64,000 nt of DNA from JAGWBJ01 sp964291465 (GCA_964291465.2 OZ219941.1:124001-188000); one strand, 5' to 3'. Counted from the stretch's first letter, positions 33,649 through 41,952 are shown. Made by a program: numbers and translations. Notes: generated by a model from the sequence alone, not told the origin.

Positions 33649-35562
33649 TTAGACCTCCTGCCCCAGGAGCGCGTTAGCAACAAGCCCCTTTCCTCCCGAC
33701 ATGTCAAAAGCGGCATTGTGTATGGCCAAGCCTTGCACTAGTAGAGGAGAATGGTTCTCATTGCCCAAGTTGTCCGCCTTGAGAAATGCATTCATATCGC
33801 CGTTGTGAAGCGCCATAAAGGACTCTTCTACATAGGCGGAATTTTGACCTCCGGGTGTCAGATATTGGTCAATGAGACCCAACGCCCCTTGCCCCAATCG
33901 TTCGAGTTGCGGTTTGGTCTCGAGCGAAGAAAGTTTGATTATGGCATCCGTAAGGACGCTTGGGGTCACTGCTGCGTGTCGTAGTTCAGGAGTCAGCAGA
34001 ATTACGTTGGCAAGCATCTTCATGACGACGTGATAAAACAAGAACCGAGACTGCCGTCTGCTAGGCACTTTAGAGTTGCGGCCAAATCCAATTCCATCAG
34101 CAAGACGCTTGACGTTGTATGCTGCATACAGGTCGCGTACTCCGAAGGGAGACTCCCTCTCTGATCGGGAGGTTATGAGGTTATATACAGATCCTCCTGG
34201 CAAGAATGGAGAGTTTGCCCGGAATGCGGTTCCAGGTGAAGCCAACCAACCAGCACCATAGACCTTGATCATGTCGAATGCGTTGACGTAATCGACGTAA
34301 TGGGATTCCTCAGGGTGTTGCTTCTCGTAAGCTTTTCGAGATTCCGTACCGCCACGTTGAATCTCCAAGAACATCTGGTATTCTTCCGCTATTCTGCGTT
34401 GCCACTCTCGGAAATTGCCTTGTAAAGCTATGAAGTCCTGCTCACGCACGGCGTTTTGCGAGTTGGTGAATCGAGTGATATTGATAATCTCCGCTTCTTC
34501 ACTCCTTACGATTTTGGTCACGACGCCGCCCTTGCTGGCACGATCTTTCCAGTCGTCGTCCGTTGGGCTTACACCCGTACCGCCGGCATTTAGTTTGCCA
34601 TCCAAGACTTGCCAAATGGTGCGAGTTGTTTGACAACCGTTCACAACGTAGGGGTCCTTCATGGTTACGGTGTCGTCGGCAAGCGACCTAGAGTAGTCCG
34701 AAACTACTAAGGTTATTCCGTTATTGTACAAACCGAACTTTTCTGGGTTCTTGTGCAAGGTGTTCTCGATACGCTTGTTGATCTTCCTGCGGCTCCCCAA
34801 AAATTGGCGGACGTTCTTTTCGTAGAGCTGATCCAAGTTGCCGGTTTCTTCCCGAAACGACTTGAGGAACTCAAATAGGTCGACTAAGGAAACCGTCCCT
34901 ACTAGCAATCCAGAGTACTGCTCAACGAATTGGCCCCTAACAGAAACCGATAACGTAGACGGCGCGATGCTCAACTTTTCCCAAATCGTCTGCAAGGACA
35001 CTTCTTCAACATCAAAATTCTCAAAGACCTGCTCTCTCGCGTTGAGTTTTATAGCGTCGAGGGCTGGGCGACTTTCTTGGGGGATTGGGTCAGTAGTTGC
35101 AAAAATCAGCACGATGCGGTCAGAACTGGATGCCTGCGATCGAAACGTGTTCAGCTTCTTCAGCAGTTGCTGGCTGTCCGTTGAGAGACGCTCGCTTTGG
35201 CCCATCAAGGTATCAATGACTTTTTGACCCTCGGTTGCTATGGTGGCATAGCCCGCGAATGCAGTGCCGTACTTGCTTTGAACTATGTACCAGGTGTCGC
35301 CTTCCTCTGAGTCACCATCTTGATTTCCGGGGTCTGCATCGGTGCGTTTGAGATAAGCGATGTCGATGCCACCGTCGCCGGTGCCGTCGAGGATGAGGAA
35401 ATCGTCGTCATCACTGGTAACGTCTAACCATTGGGAAATTAGCTTTGCAGCGAATCGTCGGCCTTTTGCTAAGGGCGACAGATCAATTTCTGTTAGGTCC
35501 CGCAGCCATTCTTCTCTGAACTGTTCGTACGTAATGGATCCAGGGTCGTCCATGAGGGTCAT
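33649..35562 (-). CDS. AIPR-family phage-resistance protein with N-terminal nuclease-like domain
   Basis: A 637-residue protein of the AIPR (abortive infection/phage resistance) family. The N-terminal 100 residues have GDGGIDIAYL with Asp67 and WYIVQSKYG with Lys97, resembling a D-Xn-QxK restriction-endonuclease-like active site. The central AIPR core shows LYNNGITLVVSDY and VVNGCQTTRTIWQVL, then FTNSQNAVREQDF. Such proteins act in defence, sometimes alone, by an ill-defined nuclease mechanism. ATG 35562 follows AGAGGTGAG. Base and codon use is clearly AT-richer than all neighbours, a sign of transfer. Confidence 0.85.
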   Translation of the reverse strand: MTLMDDPGSITYEQFREEWLRDLTEIDLSPLAKGRRFAAKLISQWLDVTSDDDDFLILDGTGDGGIDIAYLKRTDADPGNQDGDSEEGDTWYIVQSKYGTAFAGYATIATEGQKVIDTLMGQSERLSTDSQQLLKKLNTFRSQASSSDRIVLIFATTDPIPQESRPALDAIKLNAREQVFENFDVEEVSLQTIWEKLSIAPSTLSVSVRGQFVEQYSGLLVGTVSLVDLFEFLKSFREETGNLDQLYEKNVRQFLGSRRKINKRIENTLHKNPEKFGLYNNGITLVVSDYSRSLADDTVTMKDPYVVNGCQTTRTIWQVLDGKLNAGGTGVSPTDDDWKDRASKGGVVTKIVRSEEAEIINITRFTNSQNAVREQDFIALQGNFREWQRRIAEEYQMFLEIQRGGTESRKAYEKQHPEESHYVDYVNAFDMIKVYGAGWLASPGTAFRANSPFLPGGSVYNLITSRSERESPFGVRDLYAAYNVKRLADGIGFGRNSKVPSRRQSRFLFYHVVMKMLANVILLTPELRHAAVTPSVLTDAIIKLSSLETKPQLERLGQGALGLIDQYLTPGGQNSAYVEESFMALHNGDMNAFLKADNLGNENHSPLLVQGLAIHNAAFDMSGGKGLVANALLGQEV

Positions 35563-35685
35563 TTTGTCTCACCTCTTCAGGTCACGACATTGGAGTGGCT
35601 AAGTTTGTTCGGTTTGGTAGAATGGCTACGTGGCCTCATGTCGCCGCACAAAGTCAGACGCCGGCTGGCAAGCGTCCACGACGGT

Positions 35686-35701
35686 TCCGTTTGGTTATGG
35701 G
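35686..35701. repeat. Right inverted repeat of the AIPR island
   Basis: TCCGTTTGGTTATGGG; reverse complement of the copy at 33535-33550 except one base. It lies about 125 bases upstream of the AIPR start codon. The rest of the 290-base gap to fmdB holds the fmdB promoter and hairpin; no further gene is seen. Confidence 0.6.
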
Positions 35702-35759
35702 ATCTAGGGTATCTCGGCGCAAGCGTAGCACACTCCAAAAGCAAACGGAACCCTTCAAG

Positions 35760-35788
35760 TTGACACCCACTTGACGGTTTTGTAAAAT
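35760..35788 (+). promoter_or_regulatory. Promoter for fmdB-dtd
   Basis: TTGACA (35760-35765) and TAAAAT (35783-35788) are spaced by 17 bases, a near-consensus sigma-70 promoter. The first base of the -35 overlaps the right copy of the 10-bp direct repeat of the AIPR island. Confidence 0.75.
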
Positions 35789-35797
35789 GAAACCCGC

Positions 35798-35824
35798 TTA
35801 GCAGTCCTTCCTGAGGACTGCTAA
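35798..35824 (+). promoter_or_regulatory. Perfect 11-bp hairpin at the start of the fmdB leader
   Basis: TTAGCAGTCCT and its exact reverse complement are separated by five bases, beginning about ten bases after the -10 box. As DNA it could be an operator; as RNA it would cap the 5' end of the transcript. It is not followed by a T-run, so it is not an obvious terminator. Confidence 0.55.
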
Positions 35825-35852
35825 TTGACGCCTTTGGCAAGGGGAGGTCACA

Positions 35853-36203
35853 TTGCCCCGCTACGAGTACGAGTGCGACGCTTGCGGACACAGGTTCGAG
35901 CTCCGGCAGGGGTTCGGGGCCGATAAGTTCACGGACTGCCCCCTCTGCAGCGGCCATTCCAGGCGGAAGTTTCACGCGGTCCCCATCATCTACAAGGGGA
36001 CCGGCTTCTACACCACCGACTACGCCCACAAGAACTTCAGCGCGGTAGCCAAGAAGGAAGAGCAGGACGCCAAGGCCGAGGCCAAGGCCGAGAAGGAGCC
36101 ATCCAAGGCGTCCAAGAACGGCTCCGACGGTGACAAGTCCGAGACCGGCAAGTCCAAGGAGAAGGCGGGCAAGGACAAGGCGGGGGCCGGCAAGGAGGCC
36201 TAG
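35853..36203 (+). CDS. FmdB family zinc-ribbon protein
   Basis: A 116-residue protein whose N-terminal 40 residues are an FmdB zinc ribbon: YEYECDACGHRFE with CxxC and DCPLCSG with the second CxxC. A conserved YKGTGFYTTDY follows. The last 50 residues are a Lys/Glu/Ala-rich, probably disordered tail. FmdB proteins are small putative regulators named from formamidase operons; their role is not settled. The TTG start has GGGGAGG upstream. It is followed by dtd after five bases. Confidence 0.85.
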   Translation: MPRYEYECDACGHRFELRQGFGADKFTDCPLCSGHSRRKFHAVPIIYKGTGFYTTDYAHKNFSAVAKKEEQDAKAEAKAEKEPSKASKNGSDGDKSETGKSKEKAGKDKAGAGKEA

Positions 36204-36208
36204 CCCGG

Positions 36209-36673
36209 TTGCGGGCCCTCATCCAGCGGGTAACGCGGGCGTCGGTATCCGTGAATGGCGCGGAGATCGGGGCCGCAGGCCCGGGTCTCACGGTGATGCT
36301 GGGAGTGGCCAGGGAAGACGAGGAAGAGGACTCCCGCTACCTGGTCGACCGGATAGCCAACCTCAGGATCTTCTCCGACGAGCAGAACAGGTTCAACCGC
36401 TCCGCCCTCGACGTGGGGGCGGAGCTTCTGGTTATAAGCCAGTTCACCCTGTACGCGGGCACCCGCAAGGGCCGCAGGCCCGACTTTACCCAGGCGGCCG
36501 AGCCCCAGCGAGCCGAGCGGCTCTACGAGCTGACCGTGGACCTGCTACGGCAGAGAGGCCTCAGGGTGGAGACGGGGCGGTTCGGCGAGCACATGCTGGT
36601 GAGCCTGGAGAACGACGGGCCGGTGACCATCATGCTGGACAGCGCCGACCGGCTGCGGCCGCGCCGGGGCTAA
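36209..36673 (+). CDS. dtd: D-aminoacyl-tRNA deacylase
   Basis: A 154-residue enzyme that hydrolyses D-aminoacyl-tRNAs, guarding translation. The catalytic SQFTLYA block, the RRPDFTQAAEP segment and the C-terminal NDGPVTIMLD (NxGP motif) are all intact. The start is TTG 36209, giving the usual MRALIQRV opening. Its end overlaps the convergent DinB gene by four bases. Confidence 0.94.
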   Translation: MRALIQRVTRASVSVNGAEIGAAGPGLTVMLGVAREDEEEDSRYLVDRIANLRIFSDEQNRFNRSALDVGAELLVISQFTLYAGTRKGRRPDFTQAAEPQRAERLYELTVDLLRQRGLRVETGRFGEHMLVSLENDGPVTIMLDSADRLRPRRG

Positions 36674-37197
36674 CGGTGCCAGCCCATGCCCCTGTAGTAG
36701 CCCCGCAGGTACGCGATCTGGCCGCCGTGGGCCACAGCGTCCCACACCATCTGTCCCAGGGCGTTGGCGACGGTCCTGGGCTCGGGCACCGGCGGGATGA
36801 CCCTGACCTCCGCCAGGTCCGCCTCCGTCGCGGAGGAGAGGTACTCGGCGGTGGCCGCACGCACCGCCTGATGGTAGCCCAGCTGCACAGAGAGGTCGGG
36901 AGGGCTCCACGAGGCAACCTGCTCCATGGTCCATCCCACTCCCCGGTCGTCGGGGTCGTCGCCCATTCCGAACCTCTGGTGCCAGCCACCGGCGATCCAT
37001 AGCTGGGGCTGGGACCGGAACCGGGTGGTCACAAAGGTGTCCACCACGCGGCTCATGTGCCACAGAATCCAGGCGATGGAGTTGCACTGCTCCGCCGGGA
37101 TGCGGTTTATGGTCTCCTGGTCCAGGCCCTCCAAGGCGGAGTCCACCATGGCCCAGTTTCGCTGCAGGGTGCTGACCACCGATTCGGTCGGTGACAT
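36670..37197 (-). CDS. DinB family protein
   Basis: A 175-residue four-helix-bundle protein. SIAWILWHMSRVVDTFVTTR with His47 in the second helix and a later DAVAHGGQIAYLRGYYRG supply the histidines that bind metal in DinB/YfiT-type proteins. Members include thiol-dependent S-transferases, but many have no assigned role. ATG 37197 has GAGGAGGT upstream. Confidence 0.8.
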   Translation of the reverse strand: MSPTESVVSTLQRNWAMVDSALEGLDQETINRIPAEQCNSIAWILWHMSRVVDTFVTTRFRSQPQLWIAGGWHQRFGMGDDPDDRGVGWTMEQVASWSPPDLSVQLGYHQAVRAATAEYLSSATEADLAEVRVIPPVPEPRTVANALGQMVWDAVAHGGQIAYLRGYYRGMGWHR

Positions 37198-37215
37198 TTC
37201 GCTCTACCTCCTCAC

Positions 37216-37247
37216 TATGGGAGATCCCGGTATATGGGAGCTCCCGG
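37216..37247. repeat. Tandem 15-bp repeat with palindromic core
   Basis: TATGGGAGATCCCGG (37216-37230) and TATGGGAGCTCCCGG (37233-37247) follow each other; the second contains the perfect palindrome GGGAGCTCCC. They lie between the nadC stop and the DinB start. Confidence 0.6.
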
Positions 37248-38102
37248 CTAGGAGAACTCCAGGTCCAGGCTGAGGTCCAGGGCCGTGGGCGAGTGGGTGA
37301 GGGCCCCGATGGAGATCAGGTCCACGCCGGTCTCCGCCACCGCCCGCACGGTATCCATGTCGATGCCTCCCGAGGCCTCCAGCACGGCGCGCCCGTCCAC
37401 CAGCTTCACGGCCCGGGACATCTCCTCCGGGGACATGTTGTCCAGCAGGATGATGTGGGCGCCGGCCTCCAGCGCCTCCTCCAGCTCCTCCAGGTTGGTC
37501 ACCTCCACCTCCACCTTGATGGTGTGAGGCGCCCGGGCCACGGCCCGCTCCACCGTCTCCCTGAGGCCCACGCCCCGGGACCTGCCGGCGGCGATGTGGT
37601 TGTCCTTGATCAGGATGCCGTCGGCCAGGTTCATGCGGTGGTTGGCCCCCCCGCCGGCGCGGACGGCGTACTTCTCCAGGTACCTGAGGCCCGGTACGGT
37701 CTTGCGGGTGTCGACGATCCTGGCCGGGAGGCCTCGGACCACGTCCACGTACCGGGAGGTGTCCGTGGCGATGCCGCTGAGGCGTTGCATGAAGTTGAGG
37801 GCCGGCCGCTCGGCCCGGAGGATGGCCGAGGCGCTGCCTTCGACCAGGGCCGCCGCGTCTCCCGACGAGAGGGGCGAGCCGTCCTCCAGCAGCGCCCGGG
37901 TCTCCAGGGAGGGGTCCACACGGCTGAATACGGCAAGGCCAAGCTCCACGCCAGCCAGCACTCCCGTGGCCTTGGCCCGGATAATCCCCGTCCCCCGGAG
38001 GTCCGGGGGCACCAGGGCGTCGGTGGTGGGGTCGCTGAACGCCTGGTCCTCGGACAGGGCCTGGTCAATGAGACGTCGGACCTCGGGGGTGATGTGCAGC
38101 AC
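37248..38102 (-). CDS. nadC: Nicotinate-nucleotide pyrophosphorylase (carboxylating)
   Basis: A 284-residue enzyme that makes nicotinate mononucleotide from quinolinate and PRPP. RPALNFMQRLSGIAT, RIVDTRKTVPGLRYLEKYAVRAGGG, ILIKDNHI and ILLDNMSPEE are hallmark blocks. GTG 38102 was chosen because it gives the normal length and starts two bases after the VOC gene stop. With nadA (38725-39930) it forms the de novo NAD pathway from quinolinate on; nadB is not in the window. Confidence 0.94.
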   Translation of the reverse strand: MLHITPEVRRLIDQALSEDQAFSDPTTDALVPPDLRGTGIIRAKATGVLAGVELGLAVFSRVDPSLETRALLEDGSPLSSGDAAALVEGSASAILRAERPALNFMQRLSGIATDTSRYVDVVRGLPARIVDTRKTVPGLRYLEKYAVRAGGGANHRMNLADGILIKDNHIAAGRSRGVGLRETVERAVARAPHTIKVEVEVTNLEELEEALEAGAHIILLDNMSPEEMSRAVKLVDGRAVLEASGGIDMDTVRAVAETGVDLISIGALTHSPTALDLSLDLEFS

Positions 38103-38104
38103 GT

Positions 38105-38581
38105 CTACGCGGCGTTGGCCGGGGCTGGCTCGTCGTCCAGCTTCCAGGGGAATCCGCCGCCCTCGAAGATCTGCTCCTGACGGGGCCACCGGTCCCTGGG
38201 GAGCTCGTAGTACACCTCGTTGCCGTTGCCGTCGGGGTCCTGGAAGTAGACGCCCAGGGAGACGCCGTGGTCCGCGATCCGGGTCTCCAGGCCCCTCTCC
38301 CTGATTCGGCCGTACAGCTCCTTCAGGTCCTGGAACGACTCCATCCGCCAGGCGATGTGGTTGAGGCCCACCCGGTTGGCGTCGGGCCCGGCGGCGTCGG
38401 GCCCGAGCTGAATGAGGGCGATCTCGTGGGACTGCTCCAGGTCCGCCGACATGAACACGGCGCGGCCCGGCCTGCGCTCGTAGACGTGGAGGCCCAGAAG
38501 GTCGCCGTAGAACTCCGCAGACCGCTCCGCGTCGCGCACGTACAGGTTCACGTGTCCCAGGTACTTGGGCTTGTAGGTCAT
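38105..38581 (-). CDS. VOC family protein (extradiol dioxygenase-like)
   Basis: A 158-residue vicinal-oxygen-chelate protein. Candidate metal ligands are His10 (LGHVNLYV), His75 (GLNHIAWRM) and Glu122 or Glu126 in YFQDPDGNGNEVYYEL. This resembles catechol-2,3-dioxygenase and glyoxalase half-proteins. It is inserted between nadA and nadC, spaced two bases from nadC. A function in NAD metabolism is not known for this family, so the placement may be incidental. Confidence 0.82.
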   Translation of the reverse strand: MTYKPKYLGHVNLYVRDAERSAEFYGDLLGLHVYERRPGRAVFMSADLEQSHEIALIQLGPDAAGPDANRVGLNHIAWRMESFQDLKELYGRIRERGLETRIADHGVSLGVYFQDPDGNGNEVYYELPRDRWPRQEQIFEGGGFPWKLDDEPAPANAA

Positions 38582-38724
38582 CTCTCTAACTCCCGCGACG
38601 CGTTATTGGGGCTGGCTATTCTCCCGGGGTGTGTCTGATGGAGCCGTCTTACAGCAGGTGGTAGATGTCCAGCTTTTCGGTCCGCCGGAAAGGGCGTTCA
38701 CGCAGGACTCCCTTGGCGGCTCTC

Positions 38725-39930
38725 CTACACCACCTGGAGCATGCGCTCCAGGGCGACGCGGGAGTGGTGGCGGGTCTCGTCGTCCACCACGATCTGGTTT
38801 ATGACGACGCCCTCGGCAAGCCCCTCCAGCACCCACAGCAGGTACGCCGGATGTATGCGGTACATGGTGGAGCAGGGGCACACCACCGGGTCCAGGCAGA
38901 ACACCGTCTTGTCCGGGTTCTGTCTGGCCAGCCGGTTCACCAGGCTTATCTCGGTGCCCACGCCCCACACGCTGCCCGCCGGGGCGTCGTTGATGACCTT
39001 GCGGATGACTTCGGTGGAGCCGTCCATGTCCGCGGCCTGCACCACCTCCATCGTGCACTCGGGGTGGGCGATGATCTTCACGTCGGGGAAGCGCTCCCTG
39101 GCGGCCTGGATCTGGCGGGTGGTGAAACGGGTGTGCACCGAGCAGTGGCCCTGCCACAGGACGAGCTTCGCCTTCTCGAGGCGCTCGGGGGTGTTGCCCC
39201 CCAGGGGCTTGAAGGGGTTCCAGGTGACCATCTCCTCCAGCTTCAGCCCCAGCTTCAGGCCGGTGTTGCGGCCCAGGTGCTGGTCTGGCAGGAACAGGAC
39301 CCGCGGGGAGCGCCGGTAGCTCCACTCCAGGGCCGCAACGGCGTTGGCCGAGGTGCATATGATGCCCCCGTGCCTGCCGCACAGGGCCTTCAGCCCCGCT
39401 ATGGTGTTCATGTATGCCATGGGGACGATCCCGTCGTCCCCCAGGAGGTCGGTCAGATCGTCCCAGGCGTCCAGCACGTCGTGCATGGGGGCCATGTCCG
39501 CCATGGAGCAGCCGGCCGCCAGGTTGGGCAGGATCACCTTCTGGTGGGGACCGCACAGCACGCAGGCCGTCTCGGCCATGAAATGGACGCCGCAGAACAC
39601 TATGTAGTCCGACTCGGGGTGGGAAGCCGCGTCCCGGGACAGCTTGAAGGAGTCGCCCTGGTAGTCGGCGTACTTGATTACCTCTTCACGCTGGTAGTGG
39701 TGCCCCAGGATGGTGACCTTGGACCCCAGCTCCCGCCGGACGCGCCCTATACGCAGGTCCAGCTCTTCGGCGCTCAGGTGCAGGTAGTCCGTGGGGATGC
39801 GCTGCCAGCGCACGTTGACCTTCAGCTCCTCCGCCAGCGCCTTGGCCTTCAGCTCGTCTTCCGGACGGCAGAAGGCGGAGTGCTCGATCTCCGTTATCGG
39901 CACGAAGGGCCGCTTAGCTCCGGTGACCAA
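38725..39930 (-). CDS. nadA: Quinolinate synthase
   Basis: A 401-residue iron-sulfur enzyme that condenses iminoaspartate with dihydroxyacetone phosphate. Visible blocks are ILGHHYQREEVIKYADYQGDS, VFCGVHFMAETA (first cluster Cys), IICTSANA (second), HPECTMEVV, and VCPCSTMYRIHP near the C-terminus (third). The start is TTG 39930, just after the miaB stop. The 143 bases between its stop and the VOC gene hold nothing I can identify. Confidence 0.93.
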   Translation of the reverse strand: MVTGAKRPFVPITEIEHSAFCRPEDELKAKALAEELKVNVRWQRIPTDYLHLSAEELDLRIGRVRRELGSKVTILGHHYQREEVIKYADYQGDSFKLSRDAASHPESDYIVFCGVHFMAETACVLCGPHQKVILPNLAAGCSMADMAPMHDVLDAWDDLTDLLGDDGIVPMAYMNTIAGLKALCGRHGGIICTSANAVAALEWSYRRSPRVLFLPDQHLGRNTGLKLGLKLEEMVTWNPFKPLGGNTPERLEKAKLVLWQGHCSVHTRFTTRQIQAARERFPDVKIIAHPECTMEVVQAADMDGSTEVIRKVINDAPAGSVWGVGTEISLVNRLARQNPDKTVFCLDPVVCPCSTMYRIHPAYLLWVLEGLAEGVVINQIVVDDETRHHSRVALERMLQVV

Positions 39931-39942
39931 GGCCCATTCCCC

Positions 39943-41235
39943 CTATGCCGGAGCTGCCACGCCCGCCGGTACGCCCTGAAGCGACCATGGGCCGGTTTTG
40001 GTTATCTCGACCATCGCCAAGTCTCCCAGACGGTCCCTCTCATCCTCGAAGAAGACAAGCTTATCACTCTTGGTGCGTCCCTGCCACCTGCCCTTGTTGC
40101 GGCCGTCGACCAGGACCTCCACCGACCGGCCCAGCAGCTCGGCGTTCTTGCGTGCCAGTATCTCCGCCTGGAGACGGTCCAGCTCCTTGAGGCGGTACGA
40201 CTTCTCCTCGGCGGAGACGTCGTCTGGCATCCGGCGGGCCGCGATGGTCCCCGGGCGGGTGGAGTAGGCGGCCGCGTGCACCTTGTCGAACTCCACCTCC
40301 CGCACCACGTCGACGGTACGGCCGTACTGCTCCCGGGTCTCCCCCGGGAACCCGACGATCACGTCGGTGCTGAGGGAGACCCCCGGGATGGCGGCGCGGA
40401 TGCCGTGGACCAGGTCCAGGTACTCCTTCCGGGTGTAGCGGCGCCGCATCCGGGCAAGGACCTCGTCGTCCCCCGCCTGGATGGGTATGTTTACGTGGTC
40501 GCATACCTTGTCCAGCGACGCGACGGCCTTGATTATGCGGGCGCTCATGAACATGGGGTGCGAGGTGAGGAAGCGCAGGCGCGCGAGACCGTCGATGGGG
40601 GCCAGCGCGTACAGCAGGTCGGCCAGGTCGGGGGCGCCGGGCAGGTCCTGGCCGTAGGCGTCCACCGTCTGCCCAAGCAGGGTCACCTCCCGCACGCCCC
40701 GTTGGACCAGAAGCTCCACCTCCCTCACCACCTCGTCCACGGGCCGGCTTGCCTGGCGGCCCCGGCGGTAGGGGATGATGCAGAAGGTGCACATCAGGTC
40801 ACAGCCGTGAATGACGGGCACGTAGCTGGTCACCAACGGCCTCTCGGGGGCCAGGTTTCCCACGCACCCCTCCCAGTCCAGGCCCATCCGCTCGCCCAGC
40901 AGGTCCAGGAGCGGGCCGTACTGCTGGGGCCGCATGAACGCGTCCACGTGGGGGAACCGGGCCCGCAGGTCGTCGGTCTTGTGGTCCACCATGCAGCCCA
41001 TGAGGGCCACGACCCGGCCCTCCCTGGCCTGCTTCAAAGGCTTCATCAGGCCCAGGGTGCCTACCACCTTGTCCTCGGCGCTCTGGCGGACGACACAGGA
41101 GTTGAGGACGATCACGTCGGCGTCCCGGGGCCTGTCCGCCGCCTCCAGGCCCAGGTGCTCCAGGGCCGTGGCGAGCCGCTGGGAGTCCGCCACGTTCATC
41201 TGGCAGCCGATGGTCCAAATATGGTAGGTGTTCAT
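39943..41235 (-). CDS. miaB: tRNA-2-methylthio-N6-dimethylallyladenosine synthase (MiaB-type)
   Basis: A 430-residue methylthiotransferase with two 4Fe-4S clusters. The N-terminal auxiliary cluster uses Cys11, Cys47 and Cys81; the radical SAM motif CDLMCTFC gives Cys145, Cys149 and Cys152, followed by IIPYRRGR. The C-terminal TRAM domain contains VEVLVDGRNKGRWQGRT. It thiomethylates A37 of tRNAs reading UNN codons. It is the first gene of the miaB-nadA-VOC-nadC set on this strand. Confidence 0.92.
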   Translation of the reverse strand: MNTYHIWTIGCQMNVADSQRLATALEHLGLEAADRPRDADVIVLNSCVVRQSAEDKVVGTLGLMKPLKQAREGRVVALMGCMVDHKTDDLRARFPHVDAFMRPQQYGPLLDLLGERMGLDWEGCVGNLAPERPLVTSYVPVIHGCDLMCTFCIIPYRRGRQASRPVDEVVREVELLVQRGVREVTLLGQTVDAYGQDLPGAPDLADLLYALAPIDGLARLRFLTSHPMFMSARIIKAVASLDKVCDHVNIPIQAGDDEVLARMRRRYTRKEYLDLVHGIRAAIPGVSLSTDVIVGFPGETREQYGRTVDVVREVEFDKVHAAAYSTRPGTIAARRMPDDVSAEEKSYRLKELDRLQAEILARKNAELLGRSVEVLVDGRNKGRWQGRTKSDKLVFFEDERDRLGDLAMVEITKTGPWSLQGVPAGVAAPA

Positions 41236-41302
41236 ATGAGGAGCGATTGGCGAGGAGTGACCCCTATTTTGTCACATTTCAACGTGGGTTGCTAGCTCTC
41301 GG

Positions 41303-41494
41303 TTATCCGCCGATGACAGGGACCGATAGGTTGCGACATATTCGCCGGACCAGTACGTTGGGGATTTCCGAGTGACGAGGAATGGCCTCGACCGCACCAG
41401 TGGACGGGTTCCACCATAGCGAATGGTTACGACCCTCACGCTTCAGGTAGCAACCGTGGCGTCGGAGGTGGCGGAGCAGCGAGCTCCTCTTCAT
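41303..41494 (-). CDS. hicA: HicA-type toxin
   Basis: A 63-residue mRNA interferase-like toxin with the double-stranded RNA-binding-like fold. The sequence REGRNHSLWWNP carries the catalytic His of HicA (in NHS), and AIPRHSEIPNVLVRRICRNL is the typical C-terminal helix. It overlaps the upstream antitoxin gene by four bases, the normal coupling of a hicBA pair with antitoxin first. Confidence 0.85.
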   Translation of the reverse strand: MKRSSLLRHLRRHGCYLKREGRNHSLWWNPSTGAVEAIPRHSEIPNVLVRRICRNLSVPVIGG

Positions 41495-41706
41495 TCAACG
41501 GCTACGGTTTCGTGTATGGCATCCGCGGGCACACCTCTAAGGCCGTCTTCCCGGCGGTCCTTGAGGATAAGCGCGATGGCATCTGCCAGGCTCTCACGGG
41601 CCGCGTCCTTGGTCCTCCCCTGGCCGTTGGCCCCCGGGATCTCGGGACAGTATGCTATGAACCAGCCGTCTTCCGTCTCTATGACAGCCGTGAATTCGTT
41701 GCGCAT
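41491..41706 (-). CDS. hicB: HicB-type antitoxin (short form)
   Basis: A 71-residue partial RNase H-fold antitoxin. FTAVIETEDGWFIAYCPEIPGANGQGRTKDAARESLADAI is the HicB core. There is no added helix-turn-helix or ribbon-helix-helix domain, so any autoregulation would need the complex or another factor. It partners with the HicA gene overlapping its end. Confidence 0.85.
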   Translation of the reverse strand: MRNEFTAVIETEDGWFIAYCPEIPGANGQGRTKDAARESLADAIALILKDRREDGLRGVPADAIHETVAVE

Positions 41707-41844
41707 GCAGGTCTACCTCCCCGGGTTCCTATCGCTTGAGAGAGCTGCGGCGACAGTGTGCGCAGCAGCGTCCTCTGTGGACCCCTCGACGGCATGACAC
41801 CGGAGATGGGTCGGAAAGAGGGGGGACTTGTTTGGCTGGGAACG

Positions 41845-41936
41845 TGGCGGAGGGAATGGGATTCGAACCCATGAGTCCGGTTTCCCGGACTAAGCGCTTA
41901 GCAGGCGCCCGCACTAGACCACTATGCGATCCCTCC
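41845..41936 (-). tRNA. tRNA-Ser (GCU)
   Basis: The minus strand folds into a class II tRNA: acceptor GGAGGGA pairs with UCCCUCC, D stem GCA/UGC, anticodon loop CUGCUAA with anticodon GCU, a long variable arm (AGUCCGG/CCGGACU) and a T arm with loop UUCGAAU. Discriminator G is followed by an encoded CCA. It reads AGC/AGU codons. Confidence 0.95.
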
Positions 41937-41952
41937 CATCTGTTGCACCGTA

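Larger units (their letters stand above)
33501..35760. mobile_element. Putative small defence island bounded by direct repeats
   Basis: A 10-bp direct repeat CCCTTCAAGT occurs at 33501-33510 and 35751-35760. Inside, near-identical 16-bp inverted repeats (15/16) lie at 33535-33550 and 35686-35701. The enclosed DNA is visibly AT-richer than its surroundings and carries only the AIPR-type gene. No transposase or integrase is present. A simple cargo island or an element mobilised in trans are both possible. Confidence 0.45.
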
